From assembly GCA_013420905.1 (NCBI GenBank), contig JAAXNY010000009.1:2294001-2358000 (forward strand): a stretch of 64,000 bases of DNA, read 5' to 3'. The stretch comes from Collybia mongolica. Taxonomy: Eukaryota; Basidiomycota; Agaricomycetes; Agaricales; Clitocybaceae. The notes beneath the pieces were generated by a model, which was given only the letters and a program-made list of their open reading frames with translations, had not been told where the DNA came from and did not search any database. Below are positions 47,928-59,422 of the stretch, piece after piece. The position numbers and the translations under genes were made by a program. The stretch's first letter is position 1. Each line of letters opens with the position of its first letter.

Positions 47928-49757
47928 CTAACGTAGAATAGGTTTCGACCGGGAGATTGGTGGTTTGGATTTGCCTTTTCCGCGCAAGGAACCTAGGCTC
48001 GTTGCACTTGCAGATTTTAATGCTTGGGTTTGAGCCCGTCGAAGTTCCTCGTCGATTCTCCACATACCCTTGACGAAACCATCACAATCCAGCACTCCCG
48101 TATTACTGGGATCGCACTCGGTCCTATAATGTTTGGAGCATGAGCTTGTTGAAAAAATCCAGCAAAGGTACAAGCCGACGCACCATATCTCAGCCAACCT
48201 CGCGCTATCCAGCCTTGATCGCCGCCATATGGGCTTGATAATGTAGCCTTCTAACTGTTCCCCACTTCCCACTATTTCGTCATCATATTCACCGTCATCG
48301 TCAGTGGTGGTAGGTGGACCAACATCTGCACCGCCTGTGATCAAATCGACTGACAGGCCTCTCCACCCCGCAGCCTGTCTCGTCCTCCTCGCCTCGGTCG
48401 GACTCAACAGCGCAGGTTTCTCTTTCGCCTTTTGACGCTCCATTTTCCTTATCTGCACAACGTTTGCATTGAATACGCGCTCGTATCTCTTGCGTGCGGC
48501 TGGAGGCACAGGTGTAGGGCGCCGGGTTTTCATGTTGAGGCTGTTTAGATGCGCATAATGTGAGTTGGTTGATGCAGAGCTGGCGCTATGTGAGGTCGTC
48601 GTGCTCTGAATAGAGGATCGATCGGAGGAGCGAGAAGTCGGGGGGGGAGGTGGCGCGCGTCGTGCCGTATTTGCCAGGGTGGAGGTAGAAGAGTTCGCTG
48701 AAGTCGAGATGCGAAATGCAGAAGATCCAGGGGTGGAAGCTGGACGGTGGGGTGGGTGCGCAGGGGGCGATTTTAAAGCGCCGCCACCGAAAGTGGCGGA
48801 TTGGGTAGATGCGGGACGCTGGGGGAGCTTGGGCGGGATAGGTTTACGCTTAGCCATCGCATTATCGAAATCGAGGGCAATCAAGCGCTCTGTAGCAGGA
48901 CTGGCCAGAGACGTGGTCGAGACTTCTTCGTACGACTCCCCCAGACTGATAGAATCGGCCTCACTGCCGTTGCTCTGCGCTGAAAAGTCACGATCGCCGT
49001 TTTGGTCCACGGGGTATGTAGCAATAAAGTTGGCAACAGAGCCGGGGGTGCTAGGATCTGTATCAGAGGAAAGAGAGACCGAGTGGAAGGAAGATATGGA
49101 TGAGCCCGCCACATGGCCTGAACCGTTCCTGGAACGTGAGTCAAGGTCGACCTTGAGCGGTGGGTAGGTGTGGATATGATTAACGGTTAGCGAGTCGGAA
49201 CGGTGAGATGCTTGTGGGGCTCCATTGTAAGATATAAGGGAGGACGAGGACGCCACTGATTTGAGCGACGTGAAGGAAGGCTTTCGTGGCGGTAGCGGGG
49301 GGGCTTTTGCATTTAGATTCGGTGGTTTGGGCTTGGGTTTAGGTGGTGATTCGAAGTTTATGAGGGGGGCGACATGACCCTTTTTCGCACCAAACGCTCC
49401 TTGAGTTGGTGTTCGACCGTTGGGACTGTTGTCCTCATTGGCATAATGAGAGTTGAGTCCATTCGGACGAGATGGAGATGGGCCATCATCAACAATCCAA
49501 TCTTTGAGGTCAATAAGTGAAGTTTTGCGCCCTAGGTTGGGTGGTGAGGGTGATGGAGAGGCTGAAGTGGAGGGTCGCGGGGTCATTGGTGGCGACAGGG
49601 GGGTGAGGTTATTGTTATTGTTCTGGACATCTTTGCGGATAGATGCGGGCGGGGAGGACAGTGACGACGACGAAGGGCCAGTTAGGGACTCAAAAGCTGA
49701 AATTCTTGACTGGAGAGTGGTCGAAGGCATGGACGACGTTCGAGTTGGTGCGGACAA
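47928..49757 (-). CDS. IRS4: EH-domain protein of the Irs4/Tax4 type
   Basis: In yeast, Irs4 and Tax4 bind the Inp51 phosphatase and affect PI(4,5)P2 levels and cell-wall signalling. Two exons, 48184-49757 and 47928-48123; 589 aa. The intron at 48124-48183 is 60 nt, so the unspliced frame also stays open. About 400 residues are disordered Ser/Pro-rich sequence with polyproline SH3-ligand-like motifs (KPKPKPPNL, APPLPPRKP). The C-terminal EH module has RYERVFNANVVQIRKMERQK, GWRGLSVDLIT, WRRSRLDSARLAEIW, then the calcium-loop-like CDPSNTGVLDCDGFVKGMWRI. It is divergent from the ECM15-like gene with 65 bp between ATGs. Confidence 0.82.
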   Translation of the reverse strand: MSAPTRTSSMPSTTLQSRISAFESLTGPSSSSLSSPPASIRKDVQNNNNNLTPLSPPMTPRPSTSASPSPSPPNLGRKTSLIDLKDWIVDDGPSPSRPNGLNSHYANEDNSPNGRTPTQGAFGAKKGHVAPLINFESPPKPKPKPPNLNAKAPPLPPRKPSFTSLKSVASSSSLISYNGAPQASHRSDSLTVNHIHTYPPLKVDLDSRSRNGSGHVAGSSISSFHSVSLSSDTDPSTPGSVANFIATYPVDQNGDRDFSAQSNGSEADSISLGESYEEVSTTSLASPATERLIALDFDNAMAKRKPIPPKLPQRPASTQSATFGGGALKSPPAHPPHRPASTPGSSAFRISTSANSSTSTLANTARRAPPPPPTSRSSDRSSIQSTTTSHSASSASTNSHYAHLNSLNMKTRRPTPVPPAARKRYERVFNANVVQIRKMERQKAKEKPALLSPTEARRTRQAAGWRGLSVDLITGGADVGPPTTTDDDGEYDDEIVGSGEQLEGYIIKPIWRRSRLDSARLAEIWCVGLYLCWIFSTSSCSKHYRTECDPSNTGVLDCDGFVKGMWRIDEELRRAQTQALKSASATSLGSLRGKGKSKPPISRSKPILR

Positions 49758-49822
49758 GTCGTGTGTTATGACGGATCGAGTCGGCTACATCGAGCTCCGA
49801 TCTTTCCACCACCACCACCATC
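49758..49822. promoter_or_regulatory. 65-bp divergent promoter IRS4 / ECM15-like
   Basis: Only 65 bp separate the two start codons. It includes a CCACCACCACCACC run beside the ECM15-like ATG. The 5' UTRs of both genes must be very short or overlap the neighbour. Confidence 0.55.
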
Positions 49823-50374
49823 ATGTCCGATCTTTATGCCGTTGCAGGTACCAACGTCCCTCTATTACCCTCATTTCGGTACTTATGATACGTTCTAGAC
49901 TTTTGTCTTATCCCGATTGGCACCGGAGAGCCCTCCGTCGCAGAGCACATCGCAGAATGCCAACGCGTCTTGGAAAAATCAGGCTTAAAATACAAAGTAG
50001 GAACCACATAACTATGCTCCAGGCACTGGACTGATAACAGTATTCTATATAGCTCCAGTAAGCTCTTTGCACACTCGCGATATAATACAATAGCTGTAAA
50101 CCTGAATTCAGCGGGTACGGAACGAACCTTGGTGAACGGCATCTCATCTCCGCCCTCTCCATCTTATCAATTAACGGCCCATCTAGAAGGGCCATGGTCT
50201 CAAGTGTCCCAAGCGATTCACGACTGCCATGCTGCTGTACATGCAAAAGGTGCGCCTCGCATCGCGACAGATATCCGGATTGGCACGCGCACCGACCGCG
50301 ACATCGCGCATGGCGAGGGAAACGATGGCAAGGTCAAACGCGTTGAAGAAATTCTCTCCAAAGATCAAGGATGA
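49823..50374 (+). CDS. ECM15: ECM15/DUF77 thiamine-binding-like protein, one junction unresolved
   Basis: Small ferredoxin-like protein related to yeast Ecm15 and bacterial MTH1187/YkoF. Clear exons: 49823-49847 (MSDLYAVA), 49899-49996 (DFCLIPIGTGEPSVAEHI, then RVLEKSGLKYK), about 50112-50131 (GYGTNL) and 50187-50374 (EGPWSQVSQAIHDCH, APRIATDIRIGTRTD). Together they cover the whole family in order. However, joining exon 2 (phase 0) to exon 3 at the only nearby AG leaves one base too many, so either a non-canonical splice, a tiny missed exon, a sequence error or a damaging indel lies in 49997-50115. Function in fungi is not settled. Confidence 0.65.
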
Positions 50375-50556
50375 ATATCAGAATAAATACCTAATATTGA
50401 AACTGTAGATACAGACATATTCTACACCCGGAACTACAACAAAATAAGTGAACCCCATGAACACGCTTCACACTCAGTGTACAAATGCCGTTGTACAATA
50501 ATACTATCCCGTTCCGTCCCTTCTTCCAATCAGTACAAAGTCCATTGATACATCTT

Positions 50557-53500
50557 TTAGATAATGGGGCTTCCTTCCCTTTCCTTTTTAGCCCACTCTT
50601 TCAAGAGGGCCTCTCCCAAAGATTTTCCAAGTGCCAATGAGAGCGGCACCGGGACAGCATTCCCTATTTGTCGCATTTGCTGGGAGGTATGTGTGAGGAC
50701 CCAGGCTCTTTCAAAAAAAACTCGATCCAAACTCACATTGTCAACCATTTTCTGTTTCGTGTCGTCTGCTGACATGAAAATGTAGTGGTCAGGAAACCCC
50801 TGCGCACGCGCACATTCGCGGACACTGATGATTCGCTTTTGCTATAAGAAGAAAAAGGCACTCAGTCAACGTGCATTTCGGAGGAGTTGATGATACACAT
50901 ACTGAAGGGTGAAGCACCCATGAGTTCTTGATGTTGGGAGCAACTGATGTCATCGCGCATTTGAAATGTCCGTCGCCGCCCATCCTGCCGTAGAACGCTA
51001 CGAATATTGTGTCAGCATCGATGGAACATCACATAGTATAGCCCACGTACACCGATTTGCGTTCTTGGCTCCCGGTTTGGCGTGGTCAGGCTGAAGCTTG
51101 ATAGGAAGATCTAGATGCAGATATTAGTACATATAATAGGGGAGAGATAATGTAAAAACCTCTGTGGTCTGCCCAAGGCCGCAAGGGGACCCTCACCGTC
51201 CTGAGTTTATATCTGTAAATCTGACAACGCCGAGGAACCACAAGATGACAACTTACGCTTCGACAAGTTTTGCCCCAAATAATTTTGTGTAATGGCCTTT
51301 GACGCGTTCTTCCTCTCCGTCGTCATTAAGCATCCCTGATCGGATCCACCGCTGATAGCGATTCATTGGTTTAGTTTTATAAGTAGCACCGTCAACGAAA
51401 CCTGGAAGGCTACATTTGACACCTTTCTGAAAAACGGCCTCGTATTGCAGAATGCCATCATCGAGGCGTGCGCGAGCCTCCGCTTTGTCTCTTGGTTTGG
51501 GGGGGAAGATTTCATTCGGGTTTTTCCTGGGAATCGCTCGTTAGTACAGGAAAGGCGTTCAGTGCTCAGGAGATGGGCACACCACTCAAATGCAGGCTGT
51601 AATAACGTGAATTCATTAATTTTGGATTCATAACTGGCTCTCATAACGTACCAGATCGCCGATGGCATCATTGACCGTTATGGCTTTCAGAGGGGCATAC
51701 TGGTGGTTGTCCCCAGGAACTAAGCTTCTCGACATCGGCAGCATATACCCACCCGTCGGAAGTTTACAGCGGTGTATGCCTTTTGGGAACGCGTAGACTG
51801 GGACTGGGAAATTGGGGATTTGGAGTCCACGCTTTGCTCCCCAGAAGATGACTCGCCGCCGGCCTTGCGGGGCGCCGTATTGCCCAGCCTGCAAGAGTTT
51901 ATACCGTACTTGGTAGCTGTTGGCAGTACATTCAAAACATTATACCAATGGGAACAGAGTCACAAACCCTAGTGCCTCAAGAGTTCTCATGATAAATTTG
52001 ACAACGCCGCTCTTGATGCCTCCTTCAAGAGAGCGTCCTCCTTTCCCAGAATTGCTCATGAGGGGGTAGTCGAGCAGGCCTTTGACATTTTCTAAAAGGA
52101 AATACTTGGGGTTGTAGTGCTCAACATAGCTAAGCATGTTTCCTGGCAGAGTAGACCTGATATCATCAGCTCGCTGCAAAACAAATAGGTCATTCATTGA
52201 CAATTTCGACAAAAGGTCAGATCTGCCCACTTTATGATGATTCGCAAGACTGAAAGACTGGCAAGGTGGACCTAGGATTCCAATTCAGAGAAGTATGTCA
52301 CGCTGAGCAGAAGTTTGCATACCACCTTGTATGATGTCAATGGACCCCTTGGCAGGCATTGGTTCACAAAACCCACTCCCATCATTGGACAAGAGCAGTT
52401 GTGGTTTCTTACCCTCTTCTGTCTCAATAGCATGTTTGAGTAGGAGGCTTGAGTCCTGACAATAGACTGTTGTCTGAGGGTGGTTGGTCCTACAATTCCA
52501 TCAGATTTACAGTTGGGTAACAAAGTGAGTTCTTACCGAAATGTATTAGCTGCTGATGGAGAAAATTCTACAGCATACTTTGTCTCTACAAAACCGGACA
52601 TATCCATGCCTGTACCAAGGCCACCAGCACCTGATAGAAACAAATGGTGATTAAATTGTATTGCACACAAACATTTGATTGTGCTAACATACCACTGAAC
52701 AACTCGAGAGCACATAAGGGTTCATTTTTGCTTGTCAAGTCTTGCTGGCATTGCAATATTTCCACCCGGTTGTCATGACACAAGGTGCAGATTTTCAACT
52801 CATTTGCCTGCATCATAACAAGGAGGCCACCATCATCTTGCCTCTCATTAATATAGAAATGATCGTTGTGCTTCACCCATTGTTCAATTTTCTTGGGGTT
52901 AGTAAGATGTTGAACATAGCAAATGCCATCAACTTCATCAGATGATATCTTGTATTTTGAATCATTTTCCAAGTACAGGTGCCGCTAAGATAACAAGAAC
53001 AGGAAGTTAGATGTTACTAATACTTGCTCAGCATCCCACATACCTCATCAAAGACCAATTTATGCTCTTCAGCCCCTGATTCTGGTATATGTTCATTGTA
53101 TCGTCCAAATGTCTGGACAGTTATCTGCAGTTTGGGCAGCTTGCCCCTGATCTTCAGAATTTGTGCAATTCCTAGAACACCACTGCTATCAAGAGAAAGA
53201 GGCCGGACATAAATGAAATCATGCAGGTGGTAGTTGACACCATATTGTGTGAACCCATCTGGTATGATTTTCAACTGTTCAAGTCCTGCATCCCTGGCTA
53301 GAAGGGCACAAGAATAGCATGGCCTAGAGGGTTTGACTCCCAACAACACTTCCTTCAACTCAGATATGGTGGGAAGGTCTAGAAAATCAACATTCTCCTC
53401 ACTCCAGACAAGCCTGTAACAAGAAACTCAGATACAGACAGGAGATTTTATGAAAGACCAAACATACGTGCAATGAAAGTCATTGGAGTCTGGCTTTCCA

Positions 53501-55482
53501 TCATCAGGTATTTCTTCATCACCAGGCCCCATCATCCTGATATTGCATTTTTTGAAAATACTGGCTGTTGGGTTATCCTCACATTTGTTTGTAAGATAAA
53601 GAGATTTAGAGTGTGCTGTTTCTTGTAGAATAGTCTTCGAGCCATGAGTGAACCACTGCCCATGGAACATCTTAACCTTTTTACCATTCTCCACACTTTC
53701 AAAGAAATAGCAAATTCGGCAAAACCTGCATGGGTTCAGAGAGAATTAAGGTTTATATAAAAGATAAACTTTACCAAAGGCGGTTTGCATAGGAGTTGGT
53801 AGATTGGGCAGCATCAGAGTCTGCATTTTGTGCTCGGATCATGTCCTCATCATCACCAGGGTTAACCATAACATCATTTCCAACCTTCCAATGTATTATG
53901 AATTCAGTTTTAGTCCTTCATAACTAGAGAAAGGATCTTACCTGATAAGTTACCCCGTCCATGATAACGCCTATGTAATCATCCCCGTCATCATCAACAA
54001 TCCATTGCATACTCTCTGGGTCAGAATGATGTGACTGAACATTGTCAATTTCAGCTGCTACATCTTCATCCTTCTCGTTGAATCCACTAGAACCTGCTAC
54101 CTCTAACGAGCCTTTGAATAGGTTTTTGGCAATACGAGATACAATGGGTGTGACAACAGTCGGGTGGCGATGTTTGAGGACTTCTTTCTCCTTGTCGCTC
54201 ATCTTTGAAGCCTTGGATTTACGTTTCTTGTTACTACTCGGCTTTGGCTCACGATGGGATGGAGCAGCATCGAGGTCAAAGTCATGGGAGCCAAGGACAC
54301 TCTTTACCAGCGGAACACGAGATATTTTAATCCCAGCATCTGCACAGAGATCGGGAAGGGAAGATATTATATATGCTTTCTAGTGGCAAGATGTTGAGCC
54401 TCTGCTTGATTTGAGAGGTCGAAATACAGGGCACTCACAACATCAACCGTATCAATGTCTTTACGTGATAATTCAACTTTGAAAAAGGGATAACCATTAG
54501 GAGATTCATCAGATTGGGAGACAATGTCAAGAAACTGGTCATAAGTTATTCTAGGATTTTGGAGGGAGTGTGTGACGAGGAGGTGCAACATGTGATGTTG
54601 GGTCCAAAATGGTATAAAAAGAGGTTGATAGGGTGTTGATGGGGTGTCGAGTATGTACCATGCAAAACTTGTCCGAAAATATATTTTGCTATGGAATAGG
54701 ATTAGCTCCTAACTCTTGCCGTCAGAATATAATGAGCACACACCTATCCAAGGTCTTTGTCTCTTCTGAATAGTCGTGAACGTTAAACTCTAAGATCTCG
54801 GAAAGTTTGACTCTTTCTCCGGGTCTCGCTACTACAGAAACAGATAGAGATTCTGTGTCCGAGCCATCTCCATCCTCATCTTCATCGTCAACGTCAATAT
54901 CGGTCCAAGCATTCACAAGGCCAGAAGCACCAAATTTTTGGGCTGAATATTGAAGGGACAACAGCTCCCCAATAGGAACCATTTTATTGGTGACAAGATC
55001 ATAGATTGTAAAATCCTGTAACAGACGAATTGGGGCGTCTCCTTCGACGTCACTGATTGAACTTGAATCCAAGTCTGCCACTGGTGTTTCTCCTGGAATA
55101 ACAAGTTCATCATTTTCAATAAGTTCATCATCCATACATTCATAGATCTGCGCATCTAAGAACCGATCAGAACTTATTGATTAGCATGAAGTGGAACGTG
55201 TATGCCTTCACATGTTGGTGTTGATGATAGTACTTTCTGCTTTTGTCGAATTTGAACGTGATTTGAATGGAGAGCTGCCTCATCCTCGGTACTCTCCTCC
55301 ACTTCTTGTCGATATTTCTCCTTATCCAGGTTTTTTTTGTACAGTCTTGACCAGGCCGTTTCAGTTTCTTCCGATTTGATGTTAGACTCAGGTGGAGTGG
55401 GGGAGAAGGATCTGAAAGCCTCTTCCTCACTATAAGAAGGTATGAGGTCTATGATTGATGTGATTGGAGAGACGTTGTTCAT
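50557..55482 (-). CDS. DNMT1: DNMT1-type DNA (cytosine-5) methyltransferase
   Basis: Maintenance-type cytosine methylase. Nineteen exons close in frame (1316 aa): 55212-55482, 54744-55155, 54439-54688, 53942-54379, 53775-53884, 53468-53725, 53044-53413, 52693-52984, 52537-52630, 52323-52489, 51968-52271, 51652-51916, 51583-51596, 51257-51526, 51160-51212, 51051-51110, 50903-50997, 50737-50841, 50557-50679. Domains: RFTS ([20 protein letters not shown], residues about 130-330), two BAH domains ([33 protein letters not shown]), and the catalytic domain: motif [27 protein letters not shown] with the catalytic Cys, [42 protein letters not shown]. No CXXC finger is seen. The start at 55482 has a good ACCATGA context; an in-frame ATG lies at 55566. 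Confidence 0.93.
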
Positions 55483-55680
55483 GGTAAAGTCTGACACGGT
55501 TGGAGAATGGAGCTTAGCCTTGAGAATGTATGAGCCGTGTAAACAGATAATATGAAGGAAGTGCATAGTATTACATTGTTCTCAACGTCAGAGGCAGTCG
55601 GAGAATGACGGTGGCCCGATATATCGATGTTTGGCGGCTAGATTACCCTCACGATATTATTATCCAGTTCGACACGCTAG
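55483..55680. other. Promoter region of DNMT1
   Basis: About 200 bp between DNMT1 and the small unknown gene. No recognisable motif is seen. Confidence 0.4.
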
Positions 55681-56113
55681 TTAAATATAACGCACACAAC
55701 TTGTAATGCCTCCAGAGCCATCTGTTATAAGTGAAGGTTTTCTTTTCTTCCTAAGGAAGGCAGCGGGACCAGTGGACTCGGCTTGTGTATCCGAATCGGG
55801 TGTGACAGGCCGTTTGCGACGTCGACTTGCAGTAAAAGGCGGTCGGGCTGTGAGCTCGACAACAGCGACCAGTCGTTGTCCATCCTTGGGTTTCACTTGT
55901 CCTCGAAGCATGTATATGATATTCAGTACACCTTATTGACGGCTGCATCCACGCGATGAGTTGTTCATGGATTAGGCCAGGGGGAGGGGCGGTGTGGAAG
56001 ATTCCGAAGCCCCAAGTCTTTACTTCAGAGGTTTCGTCCATCGTGGGACATATTATAAAGATCATCTCGGCTGATTTCGGCAGACTCAATCGACGTTCTA
56101 ATTTACTTGCCAT
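55681..56113 (-). CDS. Small hypothetical protein, gene model incomplete
   Basis: The 3' exon reads MLRGQVKPKDGQRLVAVVEL, then two basic patches (SRRRKRP and FLRKKRKPS, nuclear-signal-like), and stops at 55681. Upstream in another frame is an ATG-initiated segment beginning MASKLERRLSLPKSAEMIFI at 56113. I could not find a splice that joins them in phase, so the two parts may belong together or the upper one may be spurious. The opposite-strand frame at 55706-55939 seems to be its shadow. No family is recognised. Confidence 0.35.
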
Positions 56114-56536
56114 TCACTGTATTGAATTTATTATAACATGTCCTGCTTTTACATAGTCGTATATCTAGCAACGCCCAATGAAGTGTGAACATTTCACTAA
56201 TATATTAGCCTCTTTGTGCGTTGCTCTTGTTCGCTTCTGAACTTTCTCAAGCAGACAAATTCAAAGGGCCTGGAGGACATAAGGTGTTAAAATACCTCTC
56301 AGTTTAATCGCAAGACGGCAGCACGAGTTTGAGGATCTGACATTACAGTCTGACGGAGCAGATACACATAGGTGAGATAGGATAAGGAGACAATTCTCCT
56401 TCAGCAGCCCAGAAAGTTGTACAATCGCTCCGCCAAAGACAGCCAACTCGTTGCGCAAGGGCGCGATTTTTGTGAGCGGCTTTGTCGAATCTAAATTGAA
56501 ACTCCGACAACGCGTCTTCCTTGCTCTTGTTCAACA
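56114..56536. other. Intergenic region upstream of MCM7
   Basis: About 420 bp with no supported gene. Minus-strand frames overlapping the MCM7 start (56261-56882) are shadows of its exons. Confidence 0.45.
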
Positions 56537-59270
56537 ATGTCCCTCCCCGTGGCTTCTGTCGGCATCGCCTATGAGGATGAGAAAGGCGCGTCAAATAACC
56601 CTCATAAACTCTTAGGGGCCTAACATATCCCTGTGTAGACAAGATCCAGGATTTTCTATCAAAATTCAAATTCGAGGACAAGGATCTCGCAAACAACTTC
56701 GCCAACATCGCTCTCGATGGCGATACACCCCCTTTCAAATACATGTCCCAACTTGTATGCCTTCTTGTACTCTCTGAAAGTACATACACATATATTGACT
56801 CCATTCCAGCAACGTATTGCCGACCGCGATCAACAGATGCTCGTGATCGACCTCGAGGATATTTATGCCGTACGCGTCGCATTCTCGCGTCTTATGTCCC
56901 GCTGAACGTGAATTCTAGCATGAAAACTCTATGTCGGGTCTCGTAAGCCGGATTAGACAAAATACACGCCGATATGTCAGTCTCTTCAGCGAAGTCGTCG
57001 ACAAACTTCTACCCGTACCTAGCAAGGATATTAGTGAACACGACGAGGTCATCGATGTCATTCTTCACCAGCGTAGGGAGAGAAACGAACAGACAGAGGG
57101 GTCAGCGGGAAGATTCCCAGATCACTTGCTCCGGAGATAGTACGTTCTTCGTCTTGTCAAGTGAATAACCCATCTCATCCCAGAGATAGTAATCTTTACT
57201 TCCAACCACTAAAAAGCGACATTGCGATGGCTGTTCGGGAAGTCAAAGGCGTACACCTTGGTCGTCTCATCACCGTTCGTGGAATCGTCACCCGTGTTTC
57301 CGAAGTTAAACCTCTCCTCCAAGTCAACGCATATACTTGTGATGTCTGTGGCTCGGAGACGTTCCAAGACATCTCCAACAAGTCCTTCACACCCATCATA
57401 GACTGCCAAAATGAAAACGAATGCAAAAAGAACGGCGTCCAAGGCTCCCTGCATATGCAGACACGAGCATGTCGTTTCAGCCCTTTCCAGGAAGTCAAAA
57501 TACAAGAAATGGTATGGAGTTGACTTTAACCCCCTAGAGCCTTACCTATTTTTCTCGTAGGCTGATCAAGTTCCCGTGGGTCATATTCCTCGGTCCATGA
57601 CGGTCCACGTCAACGGAAGCTTGACTCGACTAATGAATCCCGGCGATGTTGTTCACCTTGGTGGAATTTTCCTCCCGATTCCATATACTGGTTTTCAAGC
57701 CATCCGCGCAGGTTTACTTACGGACACTTACCTCGAAGCCCACCACATTCATCAACTTAAGAAACAATACAGCCAGATGGAGATGACGCCAGAAATCCAA
57801 CGCAGAATTGACGAGTTGAAAACTGACCCTGCCCTATACAATAAGCTCTCACAAAGCATTGCCCCGGAAATCTACGGACACTCTGATGTGAAAAAAGCGC
57901 TGCTGCTTTTGTTGGTGGGAGGAGTATCGAAAACCACTGGAGATGGTATGAAGATTAGGGGAGATATAAATATATGCCTCATGGGCGACCCTGGTGTTGC
58001 TAAATCCCAGCTACTCAAATACATTTCGAAAATTGCCCCCCGCGGTGTTTATACTACTGGAAAAGGCTCTTCTGGAGTCGGACTTACTGCAGCTGTCATG
58101 CGAGATCCAGTCACGGATGAGATGGTTCTAGGTGTGTCTCAAGTTTCATTCTTTATATACTTTTCTAATGACCGTTTAATGATAGAGGGTGGCGCCCTGG
58201 TACTTGCGGACAATGGCATCTGTTGTATTGATGAATTTGATAAGATGGAGGAGTCAGATCGCACAGCCATACATGAAGTAATGGAACAACAAACCATTTC
58301 TATCTCCAAAGCTGGCATCTCTACCACGCTCAACGCCCGCACATCAATCCTTGCGGCTGCGAATCCTCTGTACGGTCGATACAACCCAAAAGTATCGCCT
58401 GTGGAAAACATCAATCTCCCAGCTGCCCTGCTGTCGAGGTTCGACTTGTTGTTCTTGATTTTAGATAAGCCTAATCGCGACGACGATGAACGACTGGCCC
58501 AGCATGTTACACATGTCCATATGTTTAATCGACATCCTGACCTGGAACACGATGTCGTTGACCCAGTTTTGATGAGGTAAACCATATCAGACTAACTCTA
58601 CTATTGATTCATAAAAGTCGGTCTATAGGCACTATATCGCAATGGCAAGAGCTAAGCGGCCAACAGTCCCACCAAACGTTTCTAGTTATATCGTCGACTC
58701 TTACGTCCGCTTGCGCAAAGTATCGAAGGATGAGGAAGAACAGAACAAGTCTCACTCCTATACATCTGCTCGTACACTTCTAGGGGTCCTCCGCCTGTCC
58801 CAAGCTCTTGCTCGTTTACGATGCGCGGATTTCGTCGAACACCCAGACGTGGATGAGGCCTTGAGATTAATGGATTGCAGCAAAGAGAGCCTACAGGAGG
58901 ATGCCGACAAGGACTTCGAGCCGGATAAGTCTGCTGTTTCCCAGATCTTCAGATTGATCAAAGGGATGGCAAGCGGCGACAAAAAGACAAAGCCCCAAAG
59001 GCGACAGAAGAGATTTGGAAGGGGTCCAGGAAGAGAACGAGACATGGACGTGGACTCAGATGAGAATGATGACGATGAATTGTCAATGGTGGATATCCGT
59101 GCTCGAGTGATGAACGCTGGGTACACAGAAGTGCAGCTCATGGACACTATCGCTCAGGTGTGTTTTTTTTGCGGCGTCCGTTTGGCAATCATTGACACTT
59201 TCGCTCATAGTATGAGGCAATTGATGTCTGGATACGCACTGCGAATGGTTCGAAATTACAGTTTATGTAA
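56537..59270 (+). CDS. MCM7: MCM7 replicative helicase subunit
   Basis: Subunit of the MCM2-7 helicase loaded at replication origins. Nine exons: 56537-56585, 56639-56754, 56810-56869, 56919-57139, 57190-57511, 57561-58131, 58186-58576, 58629-59157, 59211-59270; 772 aa. Seen: zinc ribbon CDVC...C...C (about 57340-57430), Walker [17 protein letters not shown], the MCM signature [20 protein letters not shown], arginine finger [13 protein letters not shown], and the winged-helix end with [19 protein letters not shown]. Exon 1 ends at a GC donor (GGCGCGT), needed to give EDEKDKIQDFL. The exon 4/5 junction uses the AG at 57189 so that LRRYNLYFQPL is restored. Confidence 0.95.
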
Positions 59271-59422
59271 TAGAAGTCTATTACCTTGTCTATACTTTCT
59301 TGTATAATGCTTTCTGTCGTATTAGTCTTGCTGCTGTATACTGTAACATCGATGCTAGAACTGAGACCTCTGGTCGAAATTGAAATGAATGATACACATC
59401 CCAGGGTTTACCAGTGAGCATC

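Noticed and set aside
48679..49167. 162-residue plus-strand frame inside the IRS4-like gene
   Set aside because: Antisense of the low-complexity Ser/Pro exon; composition explains its openness.
55706..55939. Plus-strand 77-residue frame next to DNMT1
   Set aside because: Opposite of the more coherent minus-strand exon with basic nuclear-like patches; judged the shadow of the two.
57196..57505. Two minus-strand frames of about 100 residues inside MCM7
   Set aside because: They sit antisense to the zinc-ribbon exon and have no independent support.
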